Positions 22,894 through 36,299 of a stretch of DNA of 64,000 nt are shown here, piece by piece; positions within the stretch are counted from its first letter, which is position 1, and each line of letters begins with the position of its first letter. Source of the stretch: Tachypleus tridentatus. Its lineage: Eukaryota; Arthropoda; Merostomata; Xiphosura; Limulidae. The stretch spans positions 158,699,310 through 158,763,309 of the forward strand of contig NC_134837.1 of the NCBI RefSeq assembly GCF_004210375.1. The letters are read 5' to 3'. A program made the translations under genes and the position numbers. The notes under the pieces are model-generated. The model saw nothing but the letters and a program-made list of their open reading frames with translations, was not told where the DNA came from and made no database searches.

Positions 22894-22975
22894 ATCCAGC
22901 ATCACACCGGCATGTCTGACGTTACAACGCTAGACACCGGGTTTTGTGCTTAACTTCAAACAAACAAACAAACAG
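22894..22975 (+). mobile_element. SINE family B, internally deleted
   Basis: The head ('gcatgtctgacgttacaacg') and 'gacaccgggtttt' join directly to the tail 'gtgcttaacttcaaacaaac'. The B-box/tail junction is lost. The tail poly-(CAAA) is clear. Confidence 0.65.
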
Positions 22976-24714
22976 AAGCAGCTCGTTTAAGAGTTATCCA
23001 GTAACAAGGCTCTTGGACTTAAACAGTTGTTACTGGGATGTAGCTAAACTTTCACTACATCTTCAAAGCTTCATTAGATGTATTTCTAGATGTTTTAAAT
23101 AGCATAAATCATATAAGTTCGTGAATCAAAAATTAACAGTGGATTAATCATAGTTTATAAAAACGAGTTTTAAATGCTAATTTAGTAGTGTGTTCCCGTA
23201 ACGTCACAGTGGCTTGGTTATATATTTGTTTCAGACCGATTTTTCAACCATCCTACAGTGCAATACTGTTGCGGATATCCATATATCTCCAAACGAGTGT
23301 CACAGCCCTTTCCGAAGAAGAATATTCATATAGCAGAATTTTTTAACGAGCGTTCATTTGCAAAGCGAAAACTTTGGTAATGAGAAAAAGTAGTCTTGAG
23401 ACACAAAAAAGTCATTGTAATGAAGCTGTTACTATTAACAAGATAATAATAATCACCCCTATCAATTTTGCGGTCATACCTCGAAATAAACTACCGTTTT
23501 CACGAGAATAACTACTAGAAGTGGAATTGCTGAAATCTCAGTTGATCACATATCTATCAGCCCCTCTAAATGCAGTCCAATGGATTTTGTATCTTTAATG
23601 TATTTAAATTCAGATCTGGAAGTTTAGATCCTCTGAAAAGTACACAAGCATTAATATATTGTTTCATTTTCACATTGCTTATCCTAGACGATAGCAAAGA
23701 AAATAACCCTTGTTCAATGTAATTAAAAAATGGAATAGTAGACATTAATTTAACTGAAATCCTAGTATTAAAGGAGAATTTTCATTATATAGATAAATAA
23801 ATAAATATGTAGGTATGTGTTAAAATAAAAATATAATAGCTACAAACACAAAATTATTTGCCATCTCACGTAGTGTGTTAGTTATTTTACTGAGGTCTCT
23901 TAGATAAACAAGTATTGGGACTGGTTTATAACAAGTTTTTTGTAACTACGCTATCAACCAAATTACGTAAACATTTAGTTAACCATGCTTCCTTATGTTC
24001 ACCTGAATAACAATAACAGTTGACACGAATTATTGATTGATTTGATTAACATTTCGTAAACACTTTGTTTGAAAGAAACTAAAGAAAGGTTGTGGCAAGT
24101 GTTAAACAATTCTGCAAACAGGTTTTGTATGGACCGTGGCTGTAAACGTTAGGTGTATTTTATTTAGTGCTTTGATTTATTTACTTAAAGCTTAGTTTAA
24201 AGCGTAAATTTGCTGAAAAAAGTAAAATTGGCTTCTAGTATAAATAACGATGCACAAGACTACAAGTACACCTGGAAATCAACGGCTATTTTCGTGAGAA
24301 ATAAAGCTGATGAAATTCGAATCACGGCAACCAGATGCAGCTTCAATGGCATCAAAGAACACAGAAATGTTGAAAATGGCAGAATTCATTTTGCAAGTTC
24401 TACCAATTAAGATCTCAAAATCCATTAAAAAATAAGAGTTGAAAGAATTCTTGTTACTGAAATAAACCATCAAACAGTGTTCGGTATGCCATGTCTGACA
24501 ATTATCCATCCGAAAAACAGAACGTTTTTTCTTACCGTAGACCTGGAGTTAAACTATTTGACGTGACTGCTGAACTGGACTAACATGAATGTGATGCCAA
24601 AGCTTATAAGTTTCTAAGTGTGGCATGTAGCATTCTTCCAAATAAAATTAAAATAATTAGCATATCTTTAATACTCGAAGGGACACACGAAAAAAGAGGA
24701 GGATTTCATGCATT

Positions 24715-24896
24715 ATCATTTTTGGTTACCATCTATCAGAACCACTAATTCATCTTTGGTTACCATCTATCAGAACCACCAGTTCATCTTTGGTTACCAT
24801 CTATTAGAACCACCAGTTCATCTTTGGTTACCATCTATTAAAATACCAGTTCATTTTTTGTTACCATCTATCACAATCACCAGTTCATTTTTGACA
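24715..24896. repeat. Minisatellite, 34-bp unit, about 5 copies
   Basis: The core 'ggttaccatctat' recurs exactly every 34 bases (unit starts near 24721, 24755, 24789, 24823 and 24857), with divergence rising toward the 3' end. Confidence 0.92.
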
Positions 24897-24931
24897 TTAA
24901 TTGGGTATTATTGTATTTTATGTACATGTTC

Positions 24932-25049
24932 AGCTCCCCAGTGGCACAGCGGTATGTTTACACTGCTAAAAACCGGGTTTCGATACCCGTGGTGGGCACA
25001 GCACAGATAGCCCATTGTGTAGCTTTGGGCTTAATTCTGAACAAACAAA
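24932..25049 (+). mobile_element. SINE family B (near full length)
   Basis: The head is 'ccccagtggcacagcggtat', the B-box arm 'gggtttcgatacccgtggtg', and the tail 'cacagatagcccattgtgta' followed by 'gctttgggc', then A-rich sequence. The right hairpin arm is TGGGC rather than TGTGC, a single substitution. Confidence 0.85.
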
Positions 25050-28000
25050 TACTCGTTTAGAGTTGAGTACATTATATAAAAGTGATCTGAATTTTGCAAA
25101 TCGTCAAAACGTGATAAACACAACTGGTATAAAGTCACGGTTGAACGGGATGTAACAGAACTACATCTTGAAATCGGTAATGTGATGTCACCGAAAAACT
25201 ACGACTTTTTGGAAGGATATATAACAGCCGTTTTCAGCACAAAATATTAATACACTCGGGTCATAAAGATGTGTTCAGAACAGGGATTTACAATTTCCAA
25301 GACAGGATATCCCTTATACTTAATGACATTGAAAAACAGAAAGAATGTGTGTTAAATTAGATGATCAGGATCGCTCAACAAGAGATCTGAAACAAGTGGT
25401 ATTCCTATCACGCTTAGCAAACTGTGGCATTTTGTGACGTAAGAAACCACAAATACGAAGGTTAATAGCAAATGCTGACCACATAGACGTGGCAATAATA
25501 TACAATATAATAAACAAATATATCCATCTAGAAGAGAGGCGAACAGAGTATGGGTATATCAAGGTAAGGCTTCCAGTCATATTTCCCATTCAACTACTGC
25601 ATACTTCAAGCAGCTTGAGAATAACATACATATTAGGACATACTGGTCAAATCGTCTGTGTGATTTGACTGTTGCAACAAGGAAACACTGGTAAATTTTT
25701 CTTGTACAATAGATGAGTTATGGAAACAATATAGGGAGTAGTAATGTGTTTTGAGCATTAAGGCCTTATGAAAGAACACTTTGCAATGGACACTACACTG
25801 CAGAGCTATTGCCAAAATGCATAATCATCAGACAGAGCAATCAGACGTAATATTGTGTGTTGTTACGACATGGTGAAGGTCCAAAATCATTTTAATATAA
25901 TGTACTCAATTTTCTGTTCACCTAATAGCACTGATATTGTCATAAGAAATCTCAACTAATATTATGTGACAATAAAATTTCAAATTTAAGATTATACAAA
26001 AAATTTAATAGAAGTTGAGTATTCTTATGCACATTGTGTTGGCAGCAAATAGTTTTTAGGCGTTGTTTACACACAAAAGTTATGGCTTTAAGACGACTTA
26101 CACAAAAGTTTATGCTAATGATTAGCAGTCTTTACTTACATATTACAGATATGAAATTATGTCAGTTTGCCTTACTAAAGTATTTATGACTTTTTATTAT
26201 ATGTAAACCAAAAGTCTCATGATACTAGATACTATACTGAGTCACTCACTAAGACATTAACTGGGGCGTGATACCAAATGATTTATTGAATTTCTCACAC
26301 ACAATGTAAGGTGTGTAAATGTAAACTATGTTATTTTCAGTTATTATGTTGAATTTTCTTGCACTTCACAACATACTAGAAGAAATATTGTTTTCCTTCA
26401 TACAAAACAAGATATTAAAGTAGGTATTGTACTGGTTTTATTTTATATAAAGACATATAGCATTAGATAATATGAATTTTCTTGCGCAAAAAACTTGTTT
26501 CTCAAACACATGATACATAAATATATAATCTGTTTATTTTCTTCAAACAATCTATGAACATTATACATTGTTTACAAGTTTCTTTTAAAATGCATTGTCG
26601 AATGGAAGGTCAAGAGTTGATTTATTTGTATTTGGCATGGAACAAGTAGAAGTGTGTCATCACTTCATATCTGTACTTAAGCGTCTAGAAGGTGCAGTCA
26701 ATGTATTATAATTCTGCCAGGATACAGCATTACAATCATACTATAGATCATGTTATGAAAGTTTTCCAAGAGACTGATGGGGCTGCAAGTTAAAGCTAAT
26801 TACCTGAAGAACTATAGATTTGCCGCAATGAGCTTTCATTGCTATTAAGTTAAATTACTAACTCCATCATCCTTGTCAGGACTGAAAGCCAATAAGGTGT
26901 AGTTCTATTAAGGCAAATCAACTAAATACACATCCATTTTAGCAAGCTAGTTCCTCCACAAGATGCAAGTACAGATGCGAATTTAAAATGCGCCGTTTGT
27001 AATGTTTCCTTCGGGTTGCTCAAAACTAGTCCTTAGAAGTTAATGTCCATGTACGTGGAAATCACATTAAGAGGAGGGAACAAAATTGATATCAGTAGAT
27101 TTCATAAAATATTTCCAAAGTGGAAATTGCACAATAGAGCAATATTCCTTAACCTGAGCAACCACATAAAATTATGTTAGTGATGAAAGAAAGAGCAGTA
27201 AAAGCTAGATGTCCATTCTTGTATCTATACCACAAATCATGAACATTCCTCTGTATTCAAATCAGAGTTCTCATTAGTATGTTCGATCTTAAGAGAGTTT
27301 CGTCTCATCCTCTGCCCTACTCTTAATAATTATTATTACATTACGTCACCAGTGCGTTGCTGTAACAAATCTCCTTATTTGTGACATTTCTGTTTCTAAG
27401 CAAAAAAACTTAGTCCCTCTGACACAGATGTGCTTGTTGCAAAGAGTAGTAGTTTTAAATATATTATTGTGCTGTGAATGTTTGTACTTCAGGTTCTCTT
27501 TCTCCTGAAATCTGTCATCTTAATTCACCTGAATATTGGTTTGTAGTATAAAATCTGTTTAGTGTTAAAGTTCCAATTCAAGAGTTCAATTTTATTTTAA
27601 AATGTTACAAATTTATCTACACGTGACGTTGTTCTAGTCCGTCATCTGGATATTGCTAAATGAGTGATGGAGTCTTCTCATTTCACTACAAACAAAGTAG
27701 TAAGAATAAACATCTTTAACACAGTCACTGTTGAATAAAAGTCCTTTCATTAAAATTGATAAGATTTGTAGTGTATACACGTGATTGTTGCTCTAACCTC
27801 ATACTCTAAATGTGATGTTCTCATCCTAGTTAACATTATTGTGCATTGTATCATCACCCGAATATCATAATTATTGCATGTAACTTTTTTCTCAAGTTAG
27901 GCTTCAATATTTCTTTTTATTTATTGAGTGGTACTACCGGGCAAAGAAGGTTAATGTGTAACTTTTGACATAAATATGACATAAACAAAGAAATTCAAAT

Positions 28001-28789
28001 AGAGCTTAACTTGACCAGTAAATACGAAATCACACATGTGAATGTTATACACTGAAACAAAACAGTTTATTCAATAACCACAGTCTTTCAACGTCAAGTT
28101 GTGAAAAGCATTAATGCTTATTTCAAAATGGCCCTATGTATCTGGTTGACAGAACTGTACGCATGCACTAGGCAATGTGAAAGAGGGGATATCTCCTGCG
28201 ATTATATACACAATTTGAAGTTCTATCAGTGCTCTATGAATGTAATTTACCCATGTTATACGCTTAATCTTACAAAATTGTGAGTAAGATTAAATGTCCC
28301 TTTTACGTACATGATCACCGAGCGAGTAGTCTATCACTATCAGAAAAGCCCATATGAACACTATTTTAACAAATAGATGCAAGACTGAACATTGGCCTTG
28401 GAGCAGACTCAAACATTTGGAATGTCTTACTCCGACATCAATGCCTATCAAAACAAAGTATATATTCGTTTTTACACAGCAAAATATCTAGGTTAAGAAT
28501 TTTCAAACGTTGTGTGAATAAAGCATATTAGTTTCCACGCTATAAAGATATAAAGTTTATGATATTAAGATATAGGCTTACTGTCTATTTTAAACTGTCT
28601 TTTAATTGTAATTCCCAGATAATATGTAAGCTTGTGACTCATCTTGAGTTGAACCAAGATATTATGTTAAAAACTTGGACACTAAAGTATTCTCGATTAA
28701 AGCTAATTTTCCGTAAGGGTGACAAGATAAATCCGTAAAACAACGGGAGATTCGACAGGATATTCATCATGAAGTAATTATGAATTTTA

Positions 28790-28890
28790 AGATTTTGACT
28801 GAGTTTCTGGGGAAAAAACCATAGAAATTAAGCAAAAGTAAAATACAAATGAACAATCTTTATTACAACATTAACAGTGTACACTTGCTT
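28790..28890 (+). repeat. Dispersed direct repeat, copy 1
   Basis: About 90 bases ending 'acagtgtacacttgctt' match a second copy at about 30835-30925 in the same orientation, roughly 2 kb away. The AT-rich block ends 'caatctttattacaac' and could be part of an LTR or a solo element; the family is not identified. Confidence 0.5.
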
Positions 28891-29227
28891 GCTTTACAAA
28901 GGGATGACTGCTTTCACTAGATCAGTAATCTAAATGTTTTTTCTCTAGATCAATACCAAACTTTTAAAACTTAGTGTTTCTTTCCTAAAAATTAGCGTTT
29001 GTTTTACTTAGAATTATTATTTTTAGCAAAGTGATTGGTCATCTTCATTCAAACATAATTTAAACGATAGTGTAGCCTGGAGAGTTACTTGATCATCATT
29101 GGTAAACACCATATTTACATTCTGCCACAATGTAAAGCATTACAGTCATATTCATACAGTCATAAAAAATAAATAAATACAATATATAAAAGATATTATT
29201 TGATAAATAATTATTTAATTAAAACCT

Positions 29228-29502
29228 TGCTTTGTTTGAATTTCGCGCAAAGCTACACAGGGGTTATCCTGTGCTAGTCGTCTTTAATTTAGCAGTGTAA
29301 GGCAGCTAGGGGGAAGGCAGCTAGTCATCACCACCAACCGCCAACTCTTGGGCTACTCTTTTACCAACGAATAGTGGGATTGACCGTCACATTTTAACGT
29401 CCCCACGGTGAAAGGGCGAGCATGTTTGGTGTGACGAGGATCCGAACTCGCGACCCTCGAATTATGAGTTGAGTGTCTTAACCACCTGGCCATGGCGGGC
29501 CC
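29228..29502 (-). mobile_element. SINE family A
   Basis: Antisense full-length copy: 'tttcgcgcaaagctacacag' (tail), 'gggctactcttttaccaacg' (middle) and 'aactcgcgaccctcgaatta' plus 'ccatggcgggcc' (tRNA-like head). It is flanked by short AATtAAAA/AATcAAAA similarity. Confidence 0.88.
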
Positions 29503-30834
29503 AATCAAAATTTATTTACCATAGATAATTAAATATAAATATTAAAATAACATTTTAAAACTTATAAAATCTTATTAAAAACAAGCAAAATTATTTAATA
29601 AAGGTAACTCTGAAAGCTAATTTGATTAACATATACATCTGCACACTCAGTCTGATATTATACCTCCAAATAAAGCTAAAACCAGCTTACTGTATCATCT
29701 TTTACTTTAAAAGTTTAAAATAAAAAAATATTGCTGTGATTATGAAAACAGTTTGGGTTGTATAGCGCAATATACAATACGTATATAAATATTTAGAAAT
29801 ATGGTTGTCAAAAGTTATAGATATGTTAATTATCACCGGTTTCTAATTATACTATCCATGGAATCTTATAGTCCGTGAAACACATGCACTTAACTTCCTT
29901 TGGCCCATCAACAAGTCATTCAGACTTCTTATAGTTTAACAGCAAGACGTCAGCCTGCAGAGAATAGAAAGGTAGACCCTCCACAGCCAACAAAGACCAC
30001 TTGCTTTCAATGCAAGCAACCCCAGATTAAGGCATTAGGGTCTCACACTAATTATGGGGCCTGAAGCTCTGACTATAAATGTATTGCACGTAGAGGCTCT
30101 GTCTTGAGGGGGTCTCTATAAGTTTAAAAGCCTAGGGCTAATAAGACCCTTAATCCGGCCTTGAATGGAAGGGTATAAGAATTTATATTGCAAATATGGC
30201 CATGAAAACGTCACATTTTTACCATTTTAAACATATATTTATAATTCTTAAGTAAACAAAAATGTTATTTGAAAATATGTATATACACTTACAATGTGGT
30301 GACCTTGCTAACAAATATCAGTTATTTGGCAAGAATACAATATCTGGCTTCAGAGATATGCAGTAACTGTTTTTTTTCTTTTGTTTGTTTTGTTGAAATG
30401 CAGTACACGTACAATATTTTTGTTTTAGTACAATGTGTTAATGTAAAGTCTGCTGCATGCCATAATGACATCATTGCTACGAGTCACCTTTACAGCGCTA
30501 TGTTACTTTGAAAAAGTTTTCTGTAGGCTACAATAAACATATTTTTAATAAGGATTTTGAATGGTAGATTTTTTCTCTCTTCCGGAGGTGTTTCTTTAGA
30601 TTTGCTGTTGTATCTTGTTGTCCTTCATTAAAAGTCTTTTTCTTTAGCCTTTATGGTGATAGTGATCTTGTCATTGACATTAAGTCCTCTAATATCATGG
30701 TGACCCTGATAAATGTAGGATGTTCTCATTGTTTATGGGTCTCAGATGTAAGCTGCAAATTTCTAGACTGATGTGTGAATGATAACATTTATGTATACAT
30801 TATTTTAGCTATGATTCATCTTGTAGTAAAGTTC

Positions 30835-30925
30835 CTGAGAAAAAATACAAAGATTAGACACAATGTAAAAAACAAATGAGAAATCTTTATTGTAACATAA
30901 ACAGTGTACACTTGCTTAGTTTACA
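30835..30925 (+). repeat. Dispersed direct repeat, copy 2
   Basis: Matches 28790-28890, ending with the same 'acagtgtacacttgctt' after 'aatctttattgtaacat'. Confidence 0.5.
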
Positions 30926-31977
30926 TATGAATCACCAATATTCCTGCACCGATAGCAAGCATCTGTGATTTCATCAAATCGTTTAGCCTTCTTATAGTAC
31001 GATCTGTGAATTTTTCTTTGGGTAATATCTTGTTTAAGCAGAAGAAGCTTTCACCAACATCTGATTGCACATAGGAGAGGGCCAGATTTACAGGTAGGAG
31101 AGGGCCAGATTTACAGGAAAAGAAAGATCATAAACATATTACAAACATTTTTCTGCTACCTTATTGGCTAGCATAAGATATTCTGTAGATATTACAATAT
31201 GCAATTCGATCAATAGTTTTCGAGGTAAGGATAGAGTTCTCCTTCTATCATTCATTAAAGCTATTGCAACATACTTCTTAGGAGTGGTCGATATTTATCC
31301 TCATTATCCTCAATATGCTTTCGTACATGGAGAGAGCATTGCATCTATAGAATATAAAACTGTTGTCAAGATGACTCTGTTGTTTCTGTACTGCAAAGTC
31401 AGACTGTGTTTCCTTGCACTAACTGTTTGCTTTATTGTTATATTTCTTTTACCTTTGGCTTTTTACATCTTCATTGATGGATAAATTCATCTGTACAAAA
31501 TAATGCAGATTTTAACTAATTCGTATATTTCCATGAACTCTGTGGGACATCGTATTCACTGAAAGCCATGTTTAATATCAAACTAGTACAATGACACGAA
31601 GCAGGTATTCATATAGGTATTCACTAATGAAAACTTTGCAAATGTACATTTAAAATTTTGTAAAACCTGTTTAGCCAAACCAACGAACATAAAATAATAC
31701 GTCATAGCTAAAATTCGTTAAACTTTTCAAGCAAGTGGTCGTTGAAGCTTGCTCTTTTATCATGAGTTTATCAATGATATATGTGCTAAATTGTATTATA
31801 CGGTCTACTGATAATTATCAATGACATGTTTTCTGAAGTGCTCACCCTCACTTAAAAAAGCAATCAGTAATAGCTGTGATCAGTCGTCAGGAGAAGATCA
31901 GCTACATCAACGACTATGTTTTTGAAAAAGAAATTTTATAATTACCTGAGATGTATTTATCTGGAGCACCTGGTTTG

Positions 31978-32192
31978 CACTCTGAGCAGTAAACATGATA
32001 CAATGTTTACATTACTTCTCAAAGACTTGAAAACAATGTAACCAGGATTTCACTCTGAGCAGTAAACATGGTACAGTGCTTACATTACTTCTCAAAGACT
32101 TAAAAGCAATGTAACCAGGATTTCACTATGAGCAGTAAACATGATACAATGCTTACATTACTTCTCAAAGACTTAAAAGTAATGTAACGAGG
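31978..32192. repeat. Minisatellite, 73-bp unit, 3 copies
   Basis: Units start at 31978, 32051 and 32124 with 'cactctgagcagtaaacatg' and contain 'cattacttctcaaagactt'. Copies differ at only a few positions, so the array is young. It creates part of a spurious antisense frame (32100-32378). Confidence 0.92.
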
Positions 32193-33099
32193 AAAAAAGT
32201 AACACATTTTCTTCAGCATGTGAAACTTCCTGCGAGTTCTAATTCTTGCTTCAGGTAGAATTTCAAATATATCCTGCCTCAAAGATTTTGGTAAAACTAG
32301 TCGCATCAAAGTTGGTACAACAATCTCATTGTTCATAGTAGTGTTGCACAACACTATTCTGCACTTGTAACAGTTCATACCAGAACTAAATGATTAATTA
32401 TTTTCATGTTACATTTCATATCTGAGAAGGTCATTGTTTCATATTTATCCATGGAAAGCATCCATACTACATCCTGGTCCTTTATTAGTTCTTGATTTAT
32501 TGATTCACCGTCTCTGCTGTTGAAGAAGCTTACACAACTGTTTGCCTCGTCCAGTACCTAAATATTCAACATACAGCCAGGTATTACCTTCTAGTAAGAA
32601 AATTAATATATTTTATTATGTTGATGTCCTAAATGATGTTATACAACAGTTTTATATGGTGTAGTGTTTTAATGATACGTGTAAAAATACCTTTGAGTTT
32701 TTCAAGTTTGCAAATGATTTCACTAACACATGGTTCATTTAAATAGTAAATTCTCTACCACACAAGTAATAATGGTAGTTTTGGCAAATACTACAACTTT
32801 AAGCAAGTTTCTCTTTGACATGCAGTATCAGCATTCAGGTAATATCAAGGTACAACAGACACATTCAGAAATATAATTCATAGTTTCTTGCACCACTGGC
32901 AACACTGCTGTGACATCCATATCCAGGATGAATTAACAAACGACTTTAAAGTAAGCTAACGACGTATCATATTTTAACAACTGAAATCTTTTTTCACATT
33001 TCTTAGTTCATCTCATGTGCGATCAACCTTAAAAAGTATTAATTAATATCTCTAAAAAGCTGGCCACAAAATGTTTTTAAAATAATTTAATGTTCACAG

Positions 33100-33660
33100 A
33101 ACATTTTCAGCAGGAGATTACAACATGAGGATTTTTATCTCATTGTGCACTTGCATTGTAAAATCCATCAGTCTGTCAAAGATGACTGATGTATCGTGCA
33201 GACAAAATGACATGAAATTCGTTCAAGACATCTGAAGTATTTGAAAGCAGCCTTTAGTCAGCTTTCATTGTCTACTTGTTAGTGGTCAAATGCCAAGGCT
33301 AGTTTGTTAAAACAGTGGACTTCTTCATCATGTCTAGACATTCGTCTATTCATATCACTGAAAATTCATCAGTGCATATGACATACTTAACCATATAAAC
33401 TCAGTTCAGGTCATTGTCTTCTCTTTCTTCTTTACAAACGCCACTGGTGATGCTCATGCACTATCTACTTCACCTGGCAGTTGATTTAAATAACATATTG
33501 TATTTTCTGTCACACAAGAGAATACAAAATGTTTGTTTTCCTGTATCCAAGTAGTCAGAAAGTGAAACGAATTTTCATTCAGAATGGATTTGTTGAGACC
33601 AAACAATAGTGGTACAGTTGTAGTCACATAAATAGAGCGCTAATGTTGCTGCACCATTGC
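33100..33660 (-). pseudogene. Decayed Ty3/gypsy-type reverse transcriptase
   Basis: On the - strand, in the order expected for a gypsy reverse transcriptase but across shifting frames, I read ASPVAFVKKKEK (about 33421-33460), then IDECLDMMKKSTVLTN (about 33305-33350). Next come KLTKGCFQILQM (about 33235-33270) and MSFCLHDTSVIFDRLMD (about 33160-33210). These align with family motifs of the type WASPVVLVKKKDG, RIDECLDALxGS, SGYWQI and MPFGLCNAPATFERLMD. The YLDD block is not readable. Stops and frameshifts make it clearly dead. Neighbouring antisense sequence up to about 34.9 kb may include gag remnants, but I cannot show it. Confidence 0.72.
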
Positions 33661-34119
33661 ACATGGTAATGTTTTAGCTGCGAGTCAAGCATTTTGATCT
33701 TAATAACATGTTTCTATATCTGTAACATATCTTGAAGAAGTTTTAACCATTATCGACATCATTTCGATGTTTTTTTCCAAGAAACTTGTCAGTGTGGCAA
33801 CTTTGAATCGTGTTGTAATTCGCTTGAGAATAAGATATCTCATGCAACCATTAATTTACATTTGATATAGAGCTAATTCATAAAATTTTCTATAAATATC
33901 TTCTAACAGTCTGCTAATACTATTCTGGGCCTACCTTTCAACACGTTGGTAATAATGTATACCCTTATATGATCACGTTTTCATACCTTCATTAGTTATG
34001 AGCCTTGTAATTTGTCCTATAGGGTGGAATCTTTGGCATTGCTTGTATAATACTATGCTCAAGCAAGTTAGTCATTCATTAAGTGGATTTTATACAGTAT
34101 TAAGCACATAAACATAGAT

Positions 34120-34246
34120 TTATTTGTTTGAAGTTAAGCACAAAGCTACACAATAGACTATCTGTGCTCAGCCCACCACGGGTATTGAAACCCGGTTTTT
34201 AACGTTGTAAATCCAAAGATTTGCCGCTGTGCCACTGGAGGGCTGG
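34120..34246 (-). mobile_element. SINE family B
   Basis: Antisense copy: hairpin arms GCACA (34138-34142) and TGTGC (34163-34167), B-box arm 'cacgggtattgaaacccggt', and head 'gccgctgtgccactggaggg'. It probably interrupts the decayed retroelement region on the same strand. Confidence 0.85.
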
Positions 34247-35879
34247 AGCATTGAAGATCAGCATCAGACATTCTATCACATCTTCAAGAGTCCAGGTCAT
34301 TCCAAGCTCTTACTTGTTTGAAATGTATCATGAAATCTTCCAATTTTCCCTTTTTATTCCTCTAAAAGTGGGTGGAATAACCTTTTAATTTTTATTGCTA
34401 TCAGGTTGCACATGGAAGTACAGTAGATCTTCTATTAACATTTTACTTAAATCACTAGTGAGTAAGGCATCGTTTGTATAAAGGCATAAGTTCCCATTGC
34501 TAGCTGAGAACATCAGAAATCTCACAAATGCAGTACCAAAATTCAAGATTCCCGAAGCGATGAATGGTACTTGTAAACATGAGATCTTTGGACTCAACTC
34601 AATTCAGAGGATTTAGGCTACTCTTAGCAATTTTGCTTACTCATCATGCCTCTTTAGAAAGTTCTCTACTACAGTATAGCTCCTCCATCTTCTGGTAAAA
34701 TTTTGACTGCTATGTTTGATTGTAGGGAAGCTCCTGCTGTGGGATAAGTTCTCAAACAGCATACTTAGGTATATTGTTTCTAGTGATTTCAACCAGTTAT
34801 AAAGATTAATGAGATTAATTGAGAATTTAGAATATGCAGAGGTTTCACCACTCACCTTCAAGATGACCAGGTTGTTATCATCATGGTAACTGAGATTCAC
34901 GGGCAATCTCTTTCGCATTGTTATGATAAATCCAGAAGAACAGTTTTCCTCAACAGCTCTGAGACTTTTTGGCTGCATCTAAGGTCCTTGATCTTGAGAT
35001 CAGAACGAAGGTATGAATATAGCTTTTCACATCAGAAAAAAAAAGGTTTACATTAATAGAAATACTTACTACAAGACCTATTACATTCTCCAGTATGGAT
35101 AGTATTTCAACAATAATCTCCTCTTCTTCACCTCTACCACAAATTCTTTGTCATCTGGGAAAGAATCTCTTCATGTTAAAAATCATTTCAAGACTTAGTT
35201 GTTTTTTTCTGTAAGCATTCAATATGGAGAAATACTTACACTGTGCATTAACATTAATAATGACATTATAATGTTTAATATTTTGTTTGAAACTATGGTA
35301 CTTCCAGGTAAAAACTAGTCTACAAAATGATTTATCAATATGACACAAACAATTGGTTACAATAGTTCGTATGCAGGGAATAAAATTCAGCAAGTAATAA
35401 ATTAGATATTCGAAAAACTATCTCATGACAAAAGTTTGATTTTTGCAAAGTCTCTCTATTTCTAGGTTTTCTATCTATGATTGGATAAATGTTGAACAGC
35501 AATCTCACAGAACTGTAGAAAAAACGTCAAAAAATCTGAAAGTGCCTTCAGCAAGAAAGAGTTGCATACACAATGAGAAAATTTATTAGAGATTGTAGCA
35601 TACAATAACACGTTCACTTTGTGTCTAATTTTAATACCTGGATACAGGTTACCATTTGTTTCTAGCAGCCATTAACCATTATGTCAGTGATCTCTCAGAC
35701 AAATCCAAGTGACTATTATTATGTTTAGAGTTAGAAAAATGTTTTCTATGTGGGTTGAAGATATAAAATCAATTAACATTACACTTGCTGGTTCTGTCAT
35801 TTGCATTAAATAGTATTATAAAAGAGGGCAGGAAGACTGAAATACAGAAAGCAGCTAATGTGTTTTTTTTTATGACGAA
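34247..35879. other. Intergenic, possibly older retroelement remnant
   Basis: Antisense open frames at 34385-34597, 34637-34978 and 35151-35393 have no domain I can name. A stretch near 34290-34350 reads KLEDFMIHFKQVRAWNDLD on the - strand, loosely gag-like. Otherwise featureless. Confidence 0.35.
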
Positions 35880-35985
35880 AAATAAAAATGTACCTCAAAA
35901 CGGTTGGTATTGGTATTAATACTTTTATTGATAAGAAGAGAGCAACGTTCCGACCTTCCTAGGTCATCTTCAGGTTAACAAAGAA
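35880..35985 (-). mobile_element. Penelope-like element end with hammerhead-like motif
   Basis: On the - strand, 35941-35973 reads CTGAAGA, T, then the hairpin GACCT-AGGA-AGGTC, then GGAACG. This resembles a minimal hammerhead core (CUGANGA, stem II, GAAA) as reported in Penelope-like elements, but one core A is G here, so cleavage is unlikely. An extra U sits before stem II. The flanking sequence ('aataaaagtattaatacc') fits the repeated ends I associate with such elements. The family assignment is tentative. Confidence 0.45.
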
Positions 35986-36299
35986 TCTAATCTGTTAAAA
36001 TGGTGTCTGGACACTCACACAGATAAGCCCACAGTAACTTACTGGCAGGAGACACTAGCTCTGATATCAAATTATGTGGAACTTCTACCTTTATCCTCTT
36101 AATGGAGATTCTGTTTGAGGTGAATGGACCTCTCCAAAAAGGTTTTAGACTGTTCAACGTACATTTACTGTGATATAAATATTCATCTACAAATGTGATG
36201 TATTTCGTAATCTGTGGAAAAGAGAAGAAGACTGCGGTAGTTAAATGGTATGTGGAACACTGCAACACAAAACAATTGTCTTCAATTCCTGTAAAGCGA

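Larger units (their letters stand above)
22446..28779. other. Intergenic sequence, no supported gene
   Basis: AT-rich sequence with SINE family B fragments (22894-22975, 24932-25049) and a 34-bp tandem array (24715-24896). Short open frames at 24210-24410, 25365-25589 (-), 25633-25815 (-) and 28101-28283 have no recognisable domain. Parts of 25.1-25.9 kb have a coding-like composition but I cannot assign them. Confidence 0.5.
28906..31977. other. Intergenic sequence, no supported gene
   Basis: Contains an antisense family A SINE (29228-29502) and copy 2 of the dispersed repeat (30835-30925). A short tandem duplication of 'aggagagggccagatttaca' lies around 31070-31115. A 60-bp stretch at 31486-31540 recurs, diverged, near 36625-36690. 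The open frames at 30269-30511 and 31164-31484 show no recognisable domain. Confidence 0.45.
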
